From the NCBI GenBank assembly GCA_018401455.1, contig JAGYKU010000002.1, positions 1 to 64,000 of the forward strand: DNA of 64,000 bases, written 5' to 3'. Numbering within the stretch: position 1 is the first letter of the stretch; the number at the start of each line of letters is the position of its first letter. The position numbers and the translations under genes were made by a program. Positions 1-5,631 of this stretch are shown one piece after another. This stretch comes from Flavobacteriales bacterium. GTDB lineage: Bacteria > Bacteroidota > Bacteroidia > Flavobacteriales_D > Parvicellaceae. Below the pieces are notes generated by a model. The model had not been told where the DNA came from and ran no database searches. It saw only the letters and a list, made by a program, of their open reading frames with translations.

Positions 1-43
1 CCGCTCGAATCCTTTCGAGTGGTATTTTGAACTTAGCAGAAAT
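1..43 (+). repeat. Structured repeat E0 (cut by window start)
   Basis: This is the right half of the E-element family described under findings. Stem CTCGAA (4-9) pairs perfectly with TTCGAG (14-19) around a TCCT loop, followed by the shared tail GTGGTATTTTGAACTTAGCA. The same tail recurs at 788-808 after a different stem sequence, so pairing rather than sequence is kept. The left arm would lie before the window. Confidence 0.7.
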
Positions 44-134
44 ATTTTAAAACAGGAAATATGGTATTCCTCAATCGGTAGTGGCCCCAATTAGGGGCTG
101 AGTAAATAAAAATCAACTAACGAGTTGGTATGTA

Positions 135-226
135 AGTTCTTTAAAATAGTGGCAGTAAAAGACAGAGTGAGAAACAGTGTGAGAGCGGAGGAGTTTTTTA
201 ATAAAAACGGAAATATGGTATTCCTC
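135..226 (+). repeat. Long direct repeat A, copy 1
   Basis: This block of about 92 bp recurs at 614-706 with only small differences. It begins AGTTCTTTAAAATAGTGGCA and ends in the shared 18-mer GGAAATATGGTATTCCTC, which also closes at 72 and starts another duplicated block at 460. No open reading frame with coding character covers it. Confidence 0.85.
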
Positions 227-307
227 CTCGTTCAGTCAGCAAAGAAAATCGCCAAACCATTGTAAAAGGTGGTTTTTGAATGTTTATTTCAAAGGAATAA
301 CCACCCC
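209..307 (+). repeat. Long direct repeat B, copy 1
   Basis: This block of about 100 bp starts with the 18-mer GGAAATATGGTATTCCTC and is repeated at 460-559 with one or two single-base indels. Both copies end in AAAGGAATAACCACCC. Copy 1 overlaps repeat A by the shared 18-mer, so A and B are chained through it. Confidence 0.85.
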
Positions 308-357
308 ATACAAAGCCCTTCGGGTGCTAAAGCAGTTTGTCACTTTTCTTGTGCCTG

Positions 358-445
358 CCCCCTGCTCCCGCACGAATAACTAAATAAAATTAGAAAGGCT
401 GGTGCGCGATTAGCGATAGCGTATCGCGTTCCATTTTTACATTTA
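358..445 (+). repeat. Structured repeat E1
   Basis: The left arm CCCTGCTCCCGCACGAA is followed by an A/T spacer and GGCTGGTGCGCGAT. Stem CGCGAT (405-410) pairs perfectly with ATCGCG (423-428). It belongs to the same family as E0 and E2 but has another stem sequence, and its tail is GTTCCATTTTTA rather than GTGGTATTTTGA. Confidence 0.7.
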
Positions 446-459
446 AGATAATTATACTA

Positions 460-559
460 GGAAATATGGTATTCCTTCTCGTTCAGTCAGCAAAGAAAAT
501 ACGCCAAACCATTGTAAAAGGTGGTTTTTGAATGTTTATTTTCAAAGGAATAACCACCC
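460..559 (+). repeat. Long direct repeat B, copy 2
   Basis: Second copy of the block at 209-307, differing by single-base insertions such as AAATACGCC for AAATCGCC. It begins immediately after element E1, so E1 sits exactly between the two B copies. Confidence 0.85.
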
Positions 560-562
560 GCT

Positions 563-585
563 CCGCTGGATTTGTAATCCTGCGG
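563..585 (+). repeat. REP-like hairpin CCGC-GGATT / AATCC-GCGG
   Basis: CCGC (563-566), T, GGATT (568-572), loop TGT, AATCC (576-580), T, GCGG (582-585) form a nine-pair stem with one T-T mismatch. A second copy lies at 4513-4535. Hairpins of this general form occur as dispersed REP-type sequences linked to IS200-like transposases in some bacteria. No such transposase gene is visible here. Confidence 0.6.
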
Positions 586-613
586 AACAAAACAAGAAGG
601 TAAAAAGTAAATG

Positions 614-706
614 AGTTCTTTAAAATAGTGGCAGTAAAAGACAGAGTGAGAATGAGTGTGAGAGCGGAGGAGTTTTTAAAATAAAAACGGAAATATGGTA
701 TTCCTC
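614..706 (+). repeat. Long direct repeat A, copy 2
   Basis: Second copy of 135-226, again ending in GGAAATATGGTATTCCTC (689-706). Apart from the A, B, E and hairpin repeats, bases 1-923 hold no gene that I can support. Confidence 0.85.
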
Positions 707-728
707 TTCCTCCCTCAGCAAAAAACCA

Positions 729-812
729 CCCCTGCTCACGCGCGAAGAAAAAAATAAATAAGTAGGGCTGCCGCGCGAATCTTTCGCGTGGTATTTTGAA
801 CTTAGCAGGATG
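729..812 (+). repeat. Structured repeat E2
   Basis: The most complete forward copy. The left arm CCCTGCTCACGCGCGAA is followed by an A/T spacer with AATAAATAA and by GGCTGCCGCGCGAA. Stem CGCGAA (774-779) pairs with TTCGCG (783-788) around a 3-nt loop, and the tail GTGGTATTTTGAACTTAGCA matches E0. The left arm could also pair with the right stem (CACGCG with CGCGTG), so two alternative folds are possible. Confidence 0.75.
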
Positions 813-826
813 ATTAAAAAAAATTG

Positions 827-834
827 TATTTTTG
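827..834 (+). promoter_or_regulatory. Candidate -7 box TATTTTTG
   Basis: Matches the Bacteroidota TAnnTTTG consensus. It lies just upstream of element E3 and the recombinase relic. A comparable box occupies the same place relative to element E6 (3821-3828). No clear -33 box at normal spacing was seen. Confidence 0.4.
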
Positions 835-844
835 AAGATTGAAT

Positions 845-907
845 AGAACTAAAAATAGTAAAGTCACACGAAAGGATTGGCTCTGCCGAACTTCGTTTCG
901 TGTGACA
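845..907 (-). repeat. Structured repeat E3 (inverted orientation)
   Basis: An 11-bp perfect inverted repeat, GTCACACGAAA (863-873) and TTTCGTGTGAC (896-906). Its loop carries AAAGGATTGG, the reverse complement of CCAATCCTTT in E4. The outer sequence GAACTAAAAATAGTAA resembles the left edge of E6. It lies directly upstream of the recombinase relic, where that gene's 5' part should be. Confidence 0.7.
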
Positions 908-923
908 GCGGAGGTTTCTTAGC

Positions 924-1183
924 ATGAGAGGAATGTCAATGACAGTTGACGGATTACACGCATTAATTAAATCTATGCAAGGTGCATTTGATAAGGAAAT
1001 ATCACCCAAAATTATTAGAGAAAGTGTGATTAGTTACTGGTTAAATGACCGAAAGATACCTCTGGAAGATGTTCAAATAATGGCTGGACACCGTTCCCAA
1101 GTTCAACTGAAAAACATCTTAAAACTGATAGTGAAGAACAACGTGGAATAGTTACTCAATTACATGCTGGAATATTTGGTTGA
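924..1183 (+). pseudogene. Tyrosine recombinase relic (C-terminal end)
   Basis: Only the last part of a phage-integrase-family recombinase remains. The visible stretch ends LEDVQIMAGHRS, the conserved helix with the HxxR-side motif. After base ~1100 the family pattern continues in another frame, reading STEKHLKTDSEEQRGIVTQL to a TGA at 1181-1183, so one base was gained or lost there. The residue expected to be the nucleophilic Tyr (EKY in relatives) is His here. The N-terminal two thirds are missing and element E3 lies at the break. It cannot encode an active recombinase. It may be the remnant of the enzyme that once moved this region. Confidence 0.85.
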
Positions 1184-1204
1184 GTAAATAAAAAAATAAA
1201 TTAC

Positions 1205-1235
1205 TTCGCAAAATGCGAAACATTTAGTATCTTTG
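1205..1235 (+). promoter_or_regulatory. hig promoter with palindromic operator
   Basis: TTCGC (1205-1209) and GCGAA (1215-1219) form a perfect palindrome with a 5-nt centre. A TAnnTTTG box (TATCTTTG) lies at 1228-1235. The palindrome covers the position where the -33 element should be, so a bound HigA dimer would block RNA polymerase. This is the expected autoregulation for the family but is inferred here. Confidence 0.6.
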
Positions 1236-1271
1236 TACGTAAATAAAGATGTGAAGTAGATAATAAAGTAA

Positions 1272-1592
1272 ATGAAAGTAAGGGTTATTAAGGTGGATTC
1301 CATCTGGGATTATTGTAGAAAGAATGCAAGGGCAGTACCAAGTTTTCACATCTTTTTGGAGAAGTTGAAGAACTGTGATTGGAATAATTTGAATGAAATT
1401 AAAACAGATTTTCCAAAAATGAGTTTAGTTGAAAATTGTGATAAAAATAGGATTGTGTTTGATATTGGAGGTAATAATTATAGGGTGATATGTGATTACA
1501 ACTTTTACAGGAATTGTTGTTTGTACGTTGCTTTCATTGGAACACATGCCGAATATGACAAAGTAGATGCTTGTACTGTACAGATGTACTAA
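1272..1592 (+). CDS. higB: HigB-type mRNA interferase toxin
   Basis: A 106-residue RelE/ParE-superfamily toxin of the HigB group, which in known members cleaves mRNA on the ribosome. The family signature is intact: NRIVFDIGGNNYRV at residues 59-72 and FIGTHAEYDK at 88-97. The length is typical. It is the first gene of a toxin-first pair, with the antitoxin 39 bp downstream, as is usual for hig and unlike most relBE loci. A promoter with an overlapping palindrome lies upstream. The pair is bracketed by structured repeats E3 and E4, which fits an accessory cargo. I see no inactivating lesion. Confidence 0.92.
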   Translation: MKVRVIKVDSIWDYCRKNARAVPSFHIFLEKLKNCDWNNLNEIKTDFPKMSLVENCDKNRIVFDIGGNNYRVICDYNFYRNCCLYVAFIGTHAEYDKVDACTVQMY

Positions 1593-1631
1593 TAGCAGAA
1601 ACAAATTTTAAAATCTTAAAACCAAAGTATT

Positions 1632-2036
1632 ATGAAATACTCAGAAATCGTAAATAAGAAACAATACCAAGAGTATTGTGATAGACACCTTGAATTAGGT
1701 AATATTCTTGGTGCTGGTAAAGGGAATTCCGATATGGAAGATGAATACTACATTCTTGACTTGATTATTGTAGACTATCAAAGTAAGCAGGCTAACCCTT
1801 TTGAGAAATTAACTCCCGTAGATTTATTCAAAGCCTTAATGGAAGAGCATGGATATTCTGGGTACAAATTATCAAGAGAACTGAACATTTCTCAATCAGT
1901 TATCTCTGACATCTTGAATTATAAGAGAGCATTTAGCAAAGATGTCATCAACAAACTTTCTAATCGGTTCGGTATTGGTAAAGGTTCCTTTATGAAGGAA
2001 TATGAACTGGTAGGAAAAAATGCCGAGGCTGCCTAA
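1632..2036 (+). CDS. higA: HigA-type antitoxin with HTH domain
   Basis: A 134-residue antitoxin paired with the HigB toxin upstream. Residues ~65-125 form a Cro/C1-type helix-turn-helix (YKLSRELNISQSVISDIL region). The acidic N-terminal ~60 residues are the probable toxin-binding part. As in other hig systems it should neutralise HigB in a complex and repress its own operon through the palindrome at 1205-1219. The ATG start is preceded by an A-rich leader without a clear Shine-Dalgarno sequence. Element E4 begins about 30 bp after the stop. Confidence 0.9.
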   Translation: MKYSEIVNKKQYQEYCDRHLELGNILGAGKGNSDMEDEYYILDLIIVDYQSKQANPFEKLTPVDLFKALMEEHGYSGYKLSRELNISQSVISDILNYKRAFSKDVINKLSNRFGIGKGSFMKEYELVGKNAEAA

Positions 2037-2067
2037 ACTGTAGTTAAATAAAACATTGAATAAAGAG

Positions 2068-2160
2068 CCCTCCGCTCCCGCAAGAGAAACATGAATAAAA
2101 CGGAGCGCTGCCGCGAGAAATAACATTCGGTGAAACCAATCCTTTCTCGTGGTAATTTGG
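2068..2160 (+). repeat. Structured repeat E4
   Basis: The left arm CCCTCCGCTCCCGCAAGAGAAA precedes a spacer with AATAAAA and GCTGCCGCGAGAAA. Stem CGAGAAA (2114-2120) pairs perfectly with TTTCTCG (2143-2149). The loop contains ATTCGGTGAAACCAAT, which matches the loop of E3 read in reverse. The tail GTGGTAATTTGG resembles E0 and E2. It separates higBA from the ATPase gene. Confidence 0.75.
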
Positions 2161-2267
2161 TTATAAAACACCAAACTCAATAACAGATTATATTAACATT
2201 TAGACCTAAAAAAAATATCTATTCAATAATTTATATAAAATATAAGGATTGTAATCTATTATTTATA

Positions 2268-2275
2268 TATATTTG
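2268..2275 (+). promoter_or_regulatory. -7 box TATATTTG for the ATPase gene
   Basis: Exact TAnnTTTG match, 20 bp before the ATG at 2296. A TTG lies at 2249-2251 but the spacing is shorter than ideal for a -33 box. Confidence 0.5.
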
Positions 2276-2295
2276 TGTGAATTTAAGAAAAGATT

Positions 2296-3408
2296 ATGCA
2301 ATATAGTAGAATATTAAAAAGTGAGATTTATGCAGAATGGAATTCTGGAAAAGTAATTATAATCACTGGTCCAAGGCAGGTTGGAAAGACTACTTTACTT
2401 CATCAAATTTGTAAAGAAAAAGACCCGAAGTACCTTTTTCTGAATGGCGATGATATTGAAATTCGAAACCTCCTTTTTGAAATTTCTGAAAAGGAACTCG
2501 TGAAAATAATTGGAAATAAAACTACTGTATTTATTGATGAGGCACAAAGAATTCACAATATTGGTTTAACTTCAAAGATTATTCATGACAGGTTGCCTAC
2601 AGTTAGATTGCTTTTAAGTGGTTCTTCTGCAATTGACATATCAAGCGAGATAAATGAACCATTAACAGGTAGAAAGTGGGAATATCATTTATATCCTATT
2701 TCATGGTCAGAGTTTAAAGATAAAAATGGCTATTTAGAAGCTAAAAAAGATTTGAAAGAGAGACTTATTTATGGAATGTATCCTGAAGTGCTTACCAGCC
2801 CAGATAATCAAAGGAGAGTTTTAACAGAGCTAACTGGAAGTTATCTATATAAAGATATTTTGGAATATGGAGGAATTAGAAAGCCGGAAGTTTTAGAAAA
2901 ACTTTTGGTGAGCCTTGCCTTACAAATTGGATCTGAGGTCAACTACAATGAACTAGCAAATAGTTTAATGATTGATAGAAACACTATCGAGAATTACATT
3001 ATACTTTTAGAAAAAGCATTTGTAATATTTAGATTAAACCCATTGAGTAGAAATGTACGTAACGAAATAAATACAGGAAGAAAAATTTACTTTTTCGATA
3101 ATGGAATTCGAAATGCAATAATAAGCGACTTTAAACCTATTGAATTAAGAATAGATAAAGGATATTTGTGGGAAAATTTTATAATTAGCGAAAGAATCAA
3201 AAAACATAACTATCAAAATTGGTATGGTAAGCATTACTTTTGGAGAACTTATCAGCAACAAGAAATTGACTTAATTGAGGAATGCAATGGAGCGTTTTAT
3301 GCTTTTGAATTCAAATATAATCCAAAGAAAAATCAAACTTTTTCTAAAAACATTTATAAAAACTACGAGCCAATTGAAACAGAAATTATCAATTCAAGAA
3401 AATTTTGA
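2296..3408 (+). CDS. AAA ATPase with DUF4143 domain
   Basis: A 370-residue member of the AAA_14/DUF4143 group, common in bacterial accessory regions and of unsettled function. The Walker A GPRQVGKT is at residues 25-32 and the Walker B VFIDE at 78-82. The C-terminal part has the DUF4143 pattern IYFFDNGIRN ... ENFI ... YFWRTYQQQEIDLIE, a PD-(D/E)xK-like core. The frame stops at TGA 3406-3408 right after INSRKF. One base fewer in the AGAAAATTTT run would give NFDDFLA and stop at 3422, which looks more like the family end. So the gene may have a small 3' frameshift, with little effect on the domains. It lies between elements E4 and E5. Confidence 0.88.
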   Translation: MQYSRILKSEIYAEWNSGKVIIITGPRQVGKTTLLHQICKEKDPKYLFLNGDDIEIRNLLFEISEKELVKIIGNKTTVFIDEAQRIHNIGLTSKIIHDRLPTVRLLLSGSSAIDISSEINEPLTGRKWEYHLYPISWSEFKDKNGYLEAKKDLKERLIYGMYPEVLTSPDNQRRVLTELTGSYLYKDILEYGGIRKPEVLEKLLVSLALQIGSEVNYNELANSLMIDRNTIENYIILLEKAFVIFRLNPLSRNVRNEINTGRKIYFFDNGIRNAIISDFKPIELRIDKGYLWENFIISERIKKHNYQNWYGKHYFWRTYQQQEIDLIEECNGAFYAFEFKYNPKKNQTFSKNIYKNYEPIETEIINSRKF

Positions 3409-3464
3409 TGATTTTTTAGCGTAAAAACAATGATAATTAATTTTAGAGAAGTACTTTTTTTAAT

Positions 3465-3621
3465 TTACCTTGCTCTGTAAAACTTTATCGTTCCTTTGGT
3501 CTTTGTGCTCAAATCCAAATCTAGTTTTTGAACTTTTCTAATGTTGTGATTTTGATGTGCAATTACAATTTCATTTTTGTTTTTCACTTCATAAACAATG
3601 GCATAATGTTGTGGAAAGTGA
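3465..3621 (-). pseudogene. Truncated duplicate of the 4590-5045 gene
   Basis: The last ~50 codons (HYAIVYEVKNKNEIVIAHQN to the terminal FYRAR) match the C-terminal end of the intact minus-strand gene at 4590-5045 almost residue for residue, with one Asn codon lost and an L-for-E change. The match ends at about 3621 (GTGAC), exactly where structured repeat E5 begins. The frame upstream is element sequence, not protein. The upstream Cys-containing part of the enzyme is missing, so no function is expected. It is evidence that E5 is linked to a rearrangement. Confidence 0.85.
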
Positions 3622-3770
3622 CCCTTGCTCATACGAAGAAAATTAAAATAAGAAGTTCGCTGCCGCTCGAATCTCCCTGCTCCCGCTCGAAAATTAAAAT
3701 AAAGTTCGCTGGTGCTCAGAGCAAAGTTCGACAAAAGTCAATCACTTTCCGAGTTCCATTCTAATTTTTA
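3622..3770 (+). repeat. Structured repeat E5 (compound)
   Basis: Two partial units in tandem. The first has CCCTTGCTCATACGAAGAAAA and GTTCGCTGCCGCTCGAAT. The second has CCCTGCTCCCGCTCGAAAA and GTTCGCTGGTGCTC, followed by a CTTTCCGAGTTCCATT tail like that of E1. Both share the AATTAAAATAA spacer. It looks like one element inserted into or recombined with another, at the breakpoint of the truncated duplicate at 3465-3621. Confidence 0.65.
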
Positions 3771-3820
3771 GCAAAGATTTTTACCCAAAAACTTAAAAAC
3801 AAAAAATAAAAGTTGTAATT

Positions 3821-3828
3821 TAGATTTG
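3821..3828 (+). promoter_or_regulatory. Candidate -7 box TAGATTTG
   Basis: TAnnTTTG match upstream of element E6 and the secreted-protein gene at 3902. Transcription from here would place the E6 hairpin in the 5' leader. Confidence 0.45.
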
Positions 3829-3833
3829 TGAAA

Positions 3834-3893
3834 GAAACTGAAATAGTAATACCAAGCGATGGTTCCGAAACTTCGGAAGCGCGGGAGCATTGG
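3834..3893 (-). repeat. Structured repeat E6 (inverted orientation)
   Basis: TTCCGAA (3863-3869) and TTCGGAA (3872-3878) form a 7-bp perfect stem with a 2-nt loop, followed by GCGCGGGAGC, the reverse complement of the GCTCCCGC left arm of forward copies. The outer edge GAAACTGAAATAGTAA resembles that of E3. It lies just before the ATG at 3902. Confidence 0.65.
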
Positions 3894-3901
3894 GAAGTAA
3901 A

Positions 3902-4495
3902 ATGAGATTGTTAGCTTTCATAATACTAATTACAACCTCATTAACATGTGTGATTTCACAAGTTGAATGGTATATGTATCCGCTTAATTGTGAGTTAAAT
4001 GATTCTTCTCACTACAAGGTTGTAGAAAAATTTGAGTTAGGCTCTTTGAATGAATCCTATTATTTTCTGGAGTTTAAAACAAAGTATAACGAAAAAGTAG
4101 GTTATTTACTCTCCAAAGTTAATGGAAGTTTAGTATGTGGTTTTTATAACTCAACTCCCGACACAGTAGTTTATAACAATCGACTTCACGTATTTATAAA
4201 CCCCTATCCTGATGTTTACATTCATACTTATTGTATTGATGAAACTCTCCATCCCTGTCCAATTGGCCAAAAAGGTTACACTACAGTGAGAGACTCTGTA
4301 TTTCTTTCAACTTGTGTTAAAAACGACTCAATAGGAACTTTAGTGTATTTTTTTGAAAACAATTGTTTACATATGGAAGGACATTTTTCTGATAATAAGA
4401 AAGAAGGTGTTTGGAAGATTTATAACAACTCAGGAAGACTTGTTGAAACAGAAGTTTACTCTGATGACGTTTTGATTAAAAAAAACAGGGAGTAG
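3902..4495 (+). CDS. Secreted protein with MORN-2-like C-terminus
   Basis: A 197-residue protein starting MRLLAFIILITTSLTCVISQ, a signal peptide. This start is preferred over the in-frame ATG 12 bp upstream. The body is not recognised; it is Cys-containing (CNLEL-type spacing is absent) and rich in Tyr and Asn. Residues ~160-190 (HFSDNKKEGVWKIYNNSGRL) match the MORN-2/YwqK-type repeat, a short beta-hairpin motif common in secreted Bacteroidota proteins. Only one or two repeats are present. The leader before it contains element E6. The REP-like hairpin follows at 4513. Function unknown. Confidence 0.7.
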   Translation: MRLLAFIILITTSLTCVISQVEWYMYPLNCELNDSSHYKVVEKFELGSLNESYYFLEFKTKYNEKVGYLLSKVNGSLVCGFYNSTPDTVVYNNRLHVFINPYPDVYIHTYCIDETLHPCPIGQKGYTTVRDSVFLSTCVKNDSIGTLVYFFENNCLHMEGHFSDNKKEGVWKIYNNSGRLVETEVYSDDVLIKKNRE

Positions 4496-4512
4496 TTATG
4501 CCCCCTCCCGCT

Positions 4513-4535
4513 CCGCTGGATTTGCAATACTGCGG
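4513..4535 (+). repeat. REP-like hairpin, second copy
   Basis: CCGC, T, GGATT, TGC, AATAC, T, GCGG: the same layout as 563-585 with one extra mismatch in the stem. It is followed at ~4550-4570 by GTTTTTAAAATAAAAACGGA, which also occurs at ~673-692 within direct repeat A. So pieces of the left-end repeats recur here. Confidence 0.55.
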
Positions 4536-4589
4536 CAGTTAAAAGCAGGTTTTTAAAATAAAAACGGAAATAAATTTAAAGTAGTTTGT

Positions 4590-5045
4590 TTACCTCGCTC
4601 TGTAAAACTTTATCGTTCCTTTGGTCTTTGTGCTCAAATCCAATTCTAGTTTCTGAACTTTTCTAATGTTGTTGTGATTTTGATGTGCAATTACAATTTC
4701 ATTTTTGTTTTTCACTTCATATACAATGGCATAATGTTGCGGGAAAGTGACGTATCCTCCTTCGAATTCAAATTTTACATTCTCAAAAGAGATAATGTCA
4801 CCAGGTTTTAAATCTGTTTTTGGATACTTTATTTCATCACCAAAATCAAAAGGTGCTTTCCAATCTGCTTTGGCTTCATTGAGAGCAAAAGCAACCAAAT
4901 CCCAACATTCGCCTCGATCTATTTTTTTGTTGAGGTTTTTATTGACGAAAGCAATAATGCTTTTGTTTTTGTCTTGAGCTATCGTTGGCGTGCTGTGAAA
5001 AATTCCAAAGAGAAATATTGTAAGTGTGAATGCGAAGAATTTCAT
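4590..5045 (-). CDS. Exported cysteine-protease-fold protein (BBC1/AIM3-like)
   Basis: A 151-residue protein with signal peptide MKFFAFTLTIFLFGIFHS. The body has the pattern of the papain-like BBC1/AIM3 fold seen in Bacteroidota hypothetical proteins: GECWDLVAFALNEA with the candidate nucleophile Cys, DLKPGDIISFE, then QHYAIVYEV with a candidate His, and AHQNHN. This resembles NlpC/P60-type hydrolases, so a peptide or cell-wall substrate is possible but unproven. An in-frame ATG at 5072 exists. A -7 box (TATTTTTG on this strand, 5070-5077) overlaps it, which favours the 5045 start. A truncated duplicate lies at 3465-3621. Confidence 0.75.
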   Translation of the reverse strand: MKFFAFTLTIFLFGIFHSTPTIAQDKNKSIIAFVNKNLNKKIDRGECWDLVAFALNEAKADWKAPFDFGDEIKYPKTDLKPGDIISFENVKFEFEGGYVTFPQHYAIVYEVKNKNEIVIAHQNHNNIRKVQKLELDLSTKTKGTIKFYRAR

Positions 5046-5107
5046 AGTTTTTATTTTTTTAAATCTTATCAAAAATAGTGCTAATAATTTGGGTTTCTAT
5101 AATTAAC

Positions 5108-5452
5108 TTACCCAATTCGCAATCCATTTTTGGTTTTTTTGTCTGTAGTAAGCAAAGTTACTTCATCATTATGTATTGCACCAAGAATCAAACATTCACT
5201 TTGCATATTAGCGATTTGTTTGGAGGGAAAATTTACCACAGCCACAACTTGTTTTCCAATGAGTTCATCAGGTGAATATAGTTTTGTGATTTGAGCAGAA
5301 GTTTTGCGTGTTCCTAAATCTCCAAAGTCTATTGTAACTTTATATGCGGGTTTTTTAGCTTCTTTGAATATTTCGGCTGTAATGATTGTACCAACTCTCA
5401 TATCGATCTTAGAAAAGTCGCTCCATTGTATTGGGTTTTCGATAGTATTCAT
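5108..5452 (-). CDS. csaA: CsaA-like tRNA-binding chaperone
   Basis: A 114-residue single-domain protein with the EMAP/Trbp111 OB-fold tRNA-binding pattern: FSKIDMRVGTIITAEIF at the start, KPAYKVTIDFGDLG, TSAQIT, GKQVVAVVNFPSKQIA, and SECLILGA. CsaA proteins bind tRNA and have been described as export-related chaperones. The start MNTIENPIQ at 5452 is chosen because the longer frame adds a segment that does not match the family. A box reading TAATTTTG on this strand lies at 5511-5518. It is a complete, normal-length copy. Confidence 0.88.
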   Translation of the reverse strand: MNTIENPIQWSDFSKIDMRVGTIITAEIFKEAKKPAYKVTIDFGDLGTRKTSAQITKLYSPDELIGKQVVAVVNFPSKQIANMQSECLILGAIHNDEVTLLTTDKKTKNGLRIG

Positions 5453-5588
5453 AAAAGATTTTAGATTTAAAAGAATGCTCAAATAAAGTGGAAATCCCAA
5501 CTTCATATTCCAAAATTAAAGAAAACTCTTGAATGTACCCATTTTATTGCTTTCTCTGTTTTAATAGGATTGTGAAAAACAAAATTTA

Positions 5589-5627
5589 GTTTACAGTAAA
5601 TAGTTTACTGTAAACTTTATATATTTG
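5589..5627 (+). promoter_or_regulatory. Palindromic operator and -7 box of the HTH-PRTase gene
   Basis: GTTTACAGTAAA (5589-5600) and TTTACTGTAAAC (5604-5615) form a perfect 12+12 bp palindrome with a 3-nt centre (TAG). The -7 box TATATTTG follows at 5620-5627. The ATG is at 5632, four bases after the box, so the transcript should have almost no leader. The operator covers the -33 region, as expected for a repressor site. Confidence 0.75.
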
Positions 5628-5631
5628 CATT

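Noticed and set aside
55-706. CRISPR array
   Set aside because: The repeated 18-mer is spaced irregularly (about 150-250 bp) within larger duplicated blocks. There are no uniform spacers and no cas genes.
620-1009. Minus-strand ORF of 129 codons
   Set aside because: It runs through repeat A, element E2, E3 and the recombinase relic on the opposite strand, with no protein-like pattern. It is a chance frame.
1-4600. E elements as integron attC sites
   Set aside because: I looked for the R''/R' core sites (RYYYAAC and GTTRRRY) flanking a paired stem and did not find them consistently. There is no integron integrase in the window. The idea is only an analogy.
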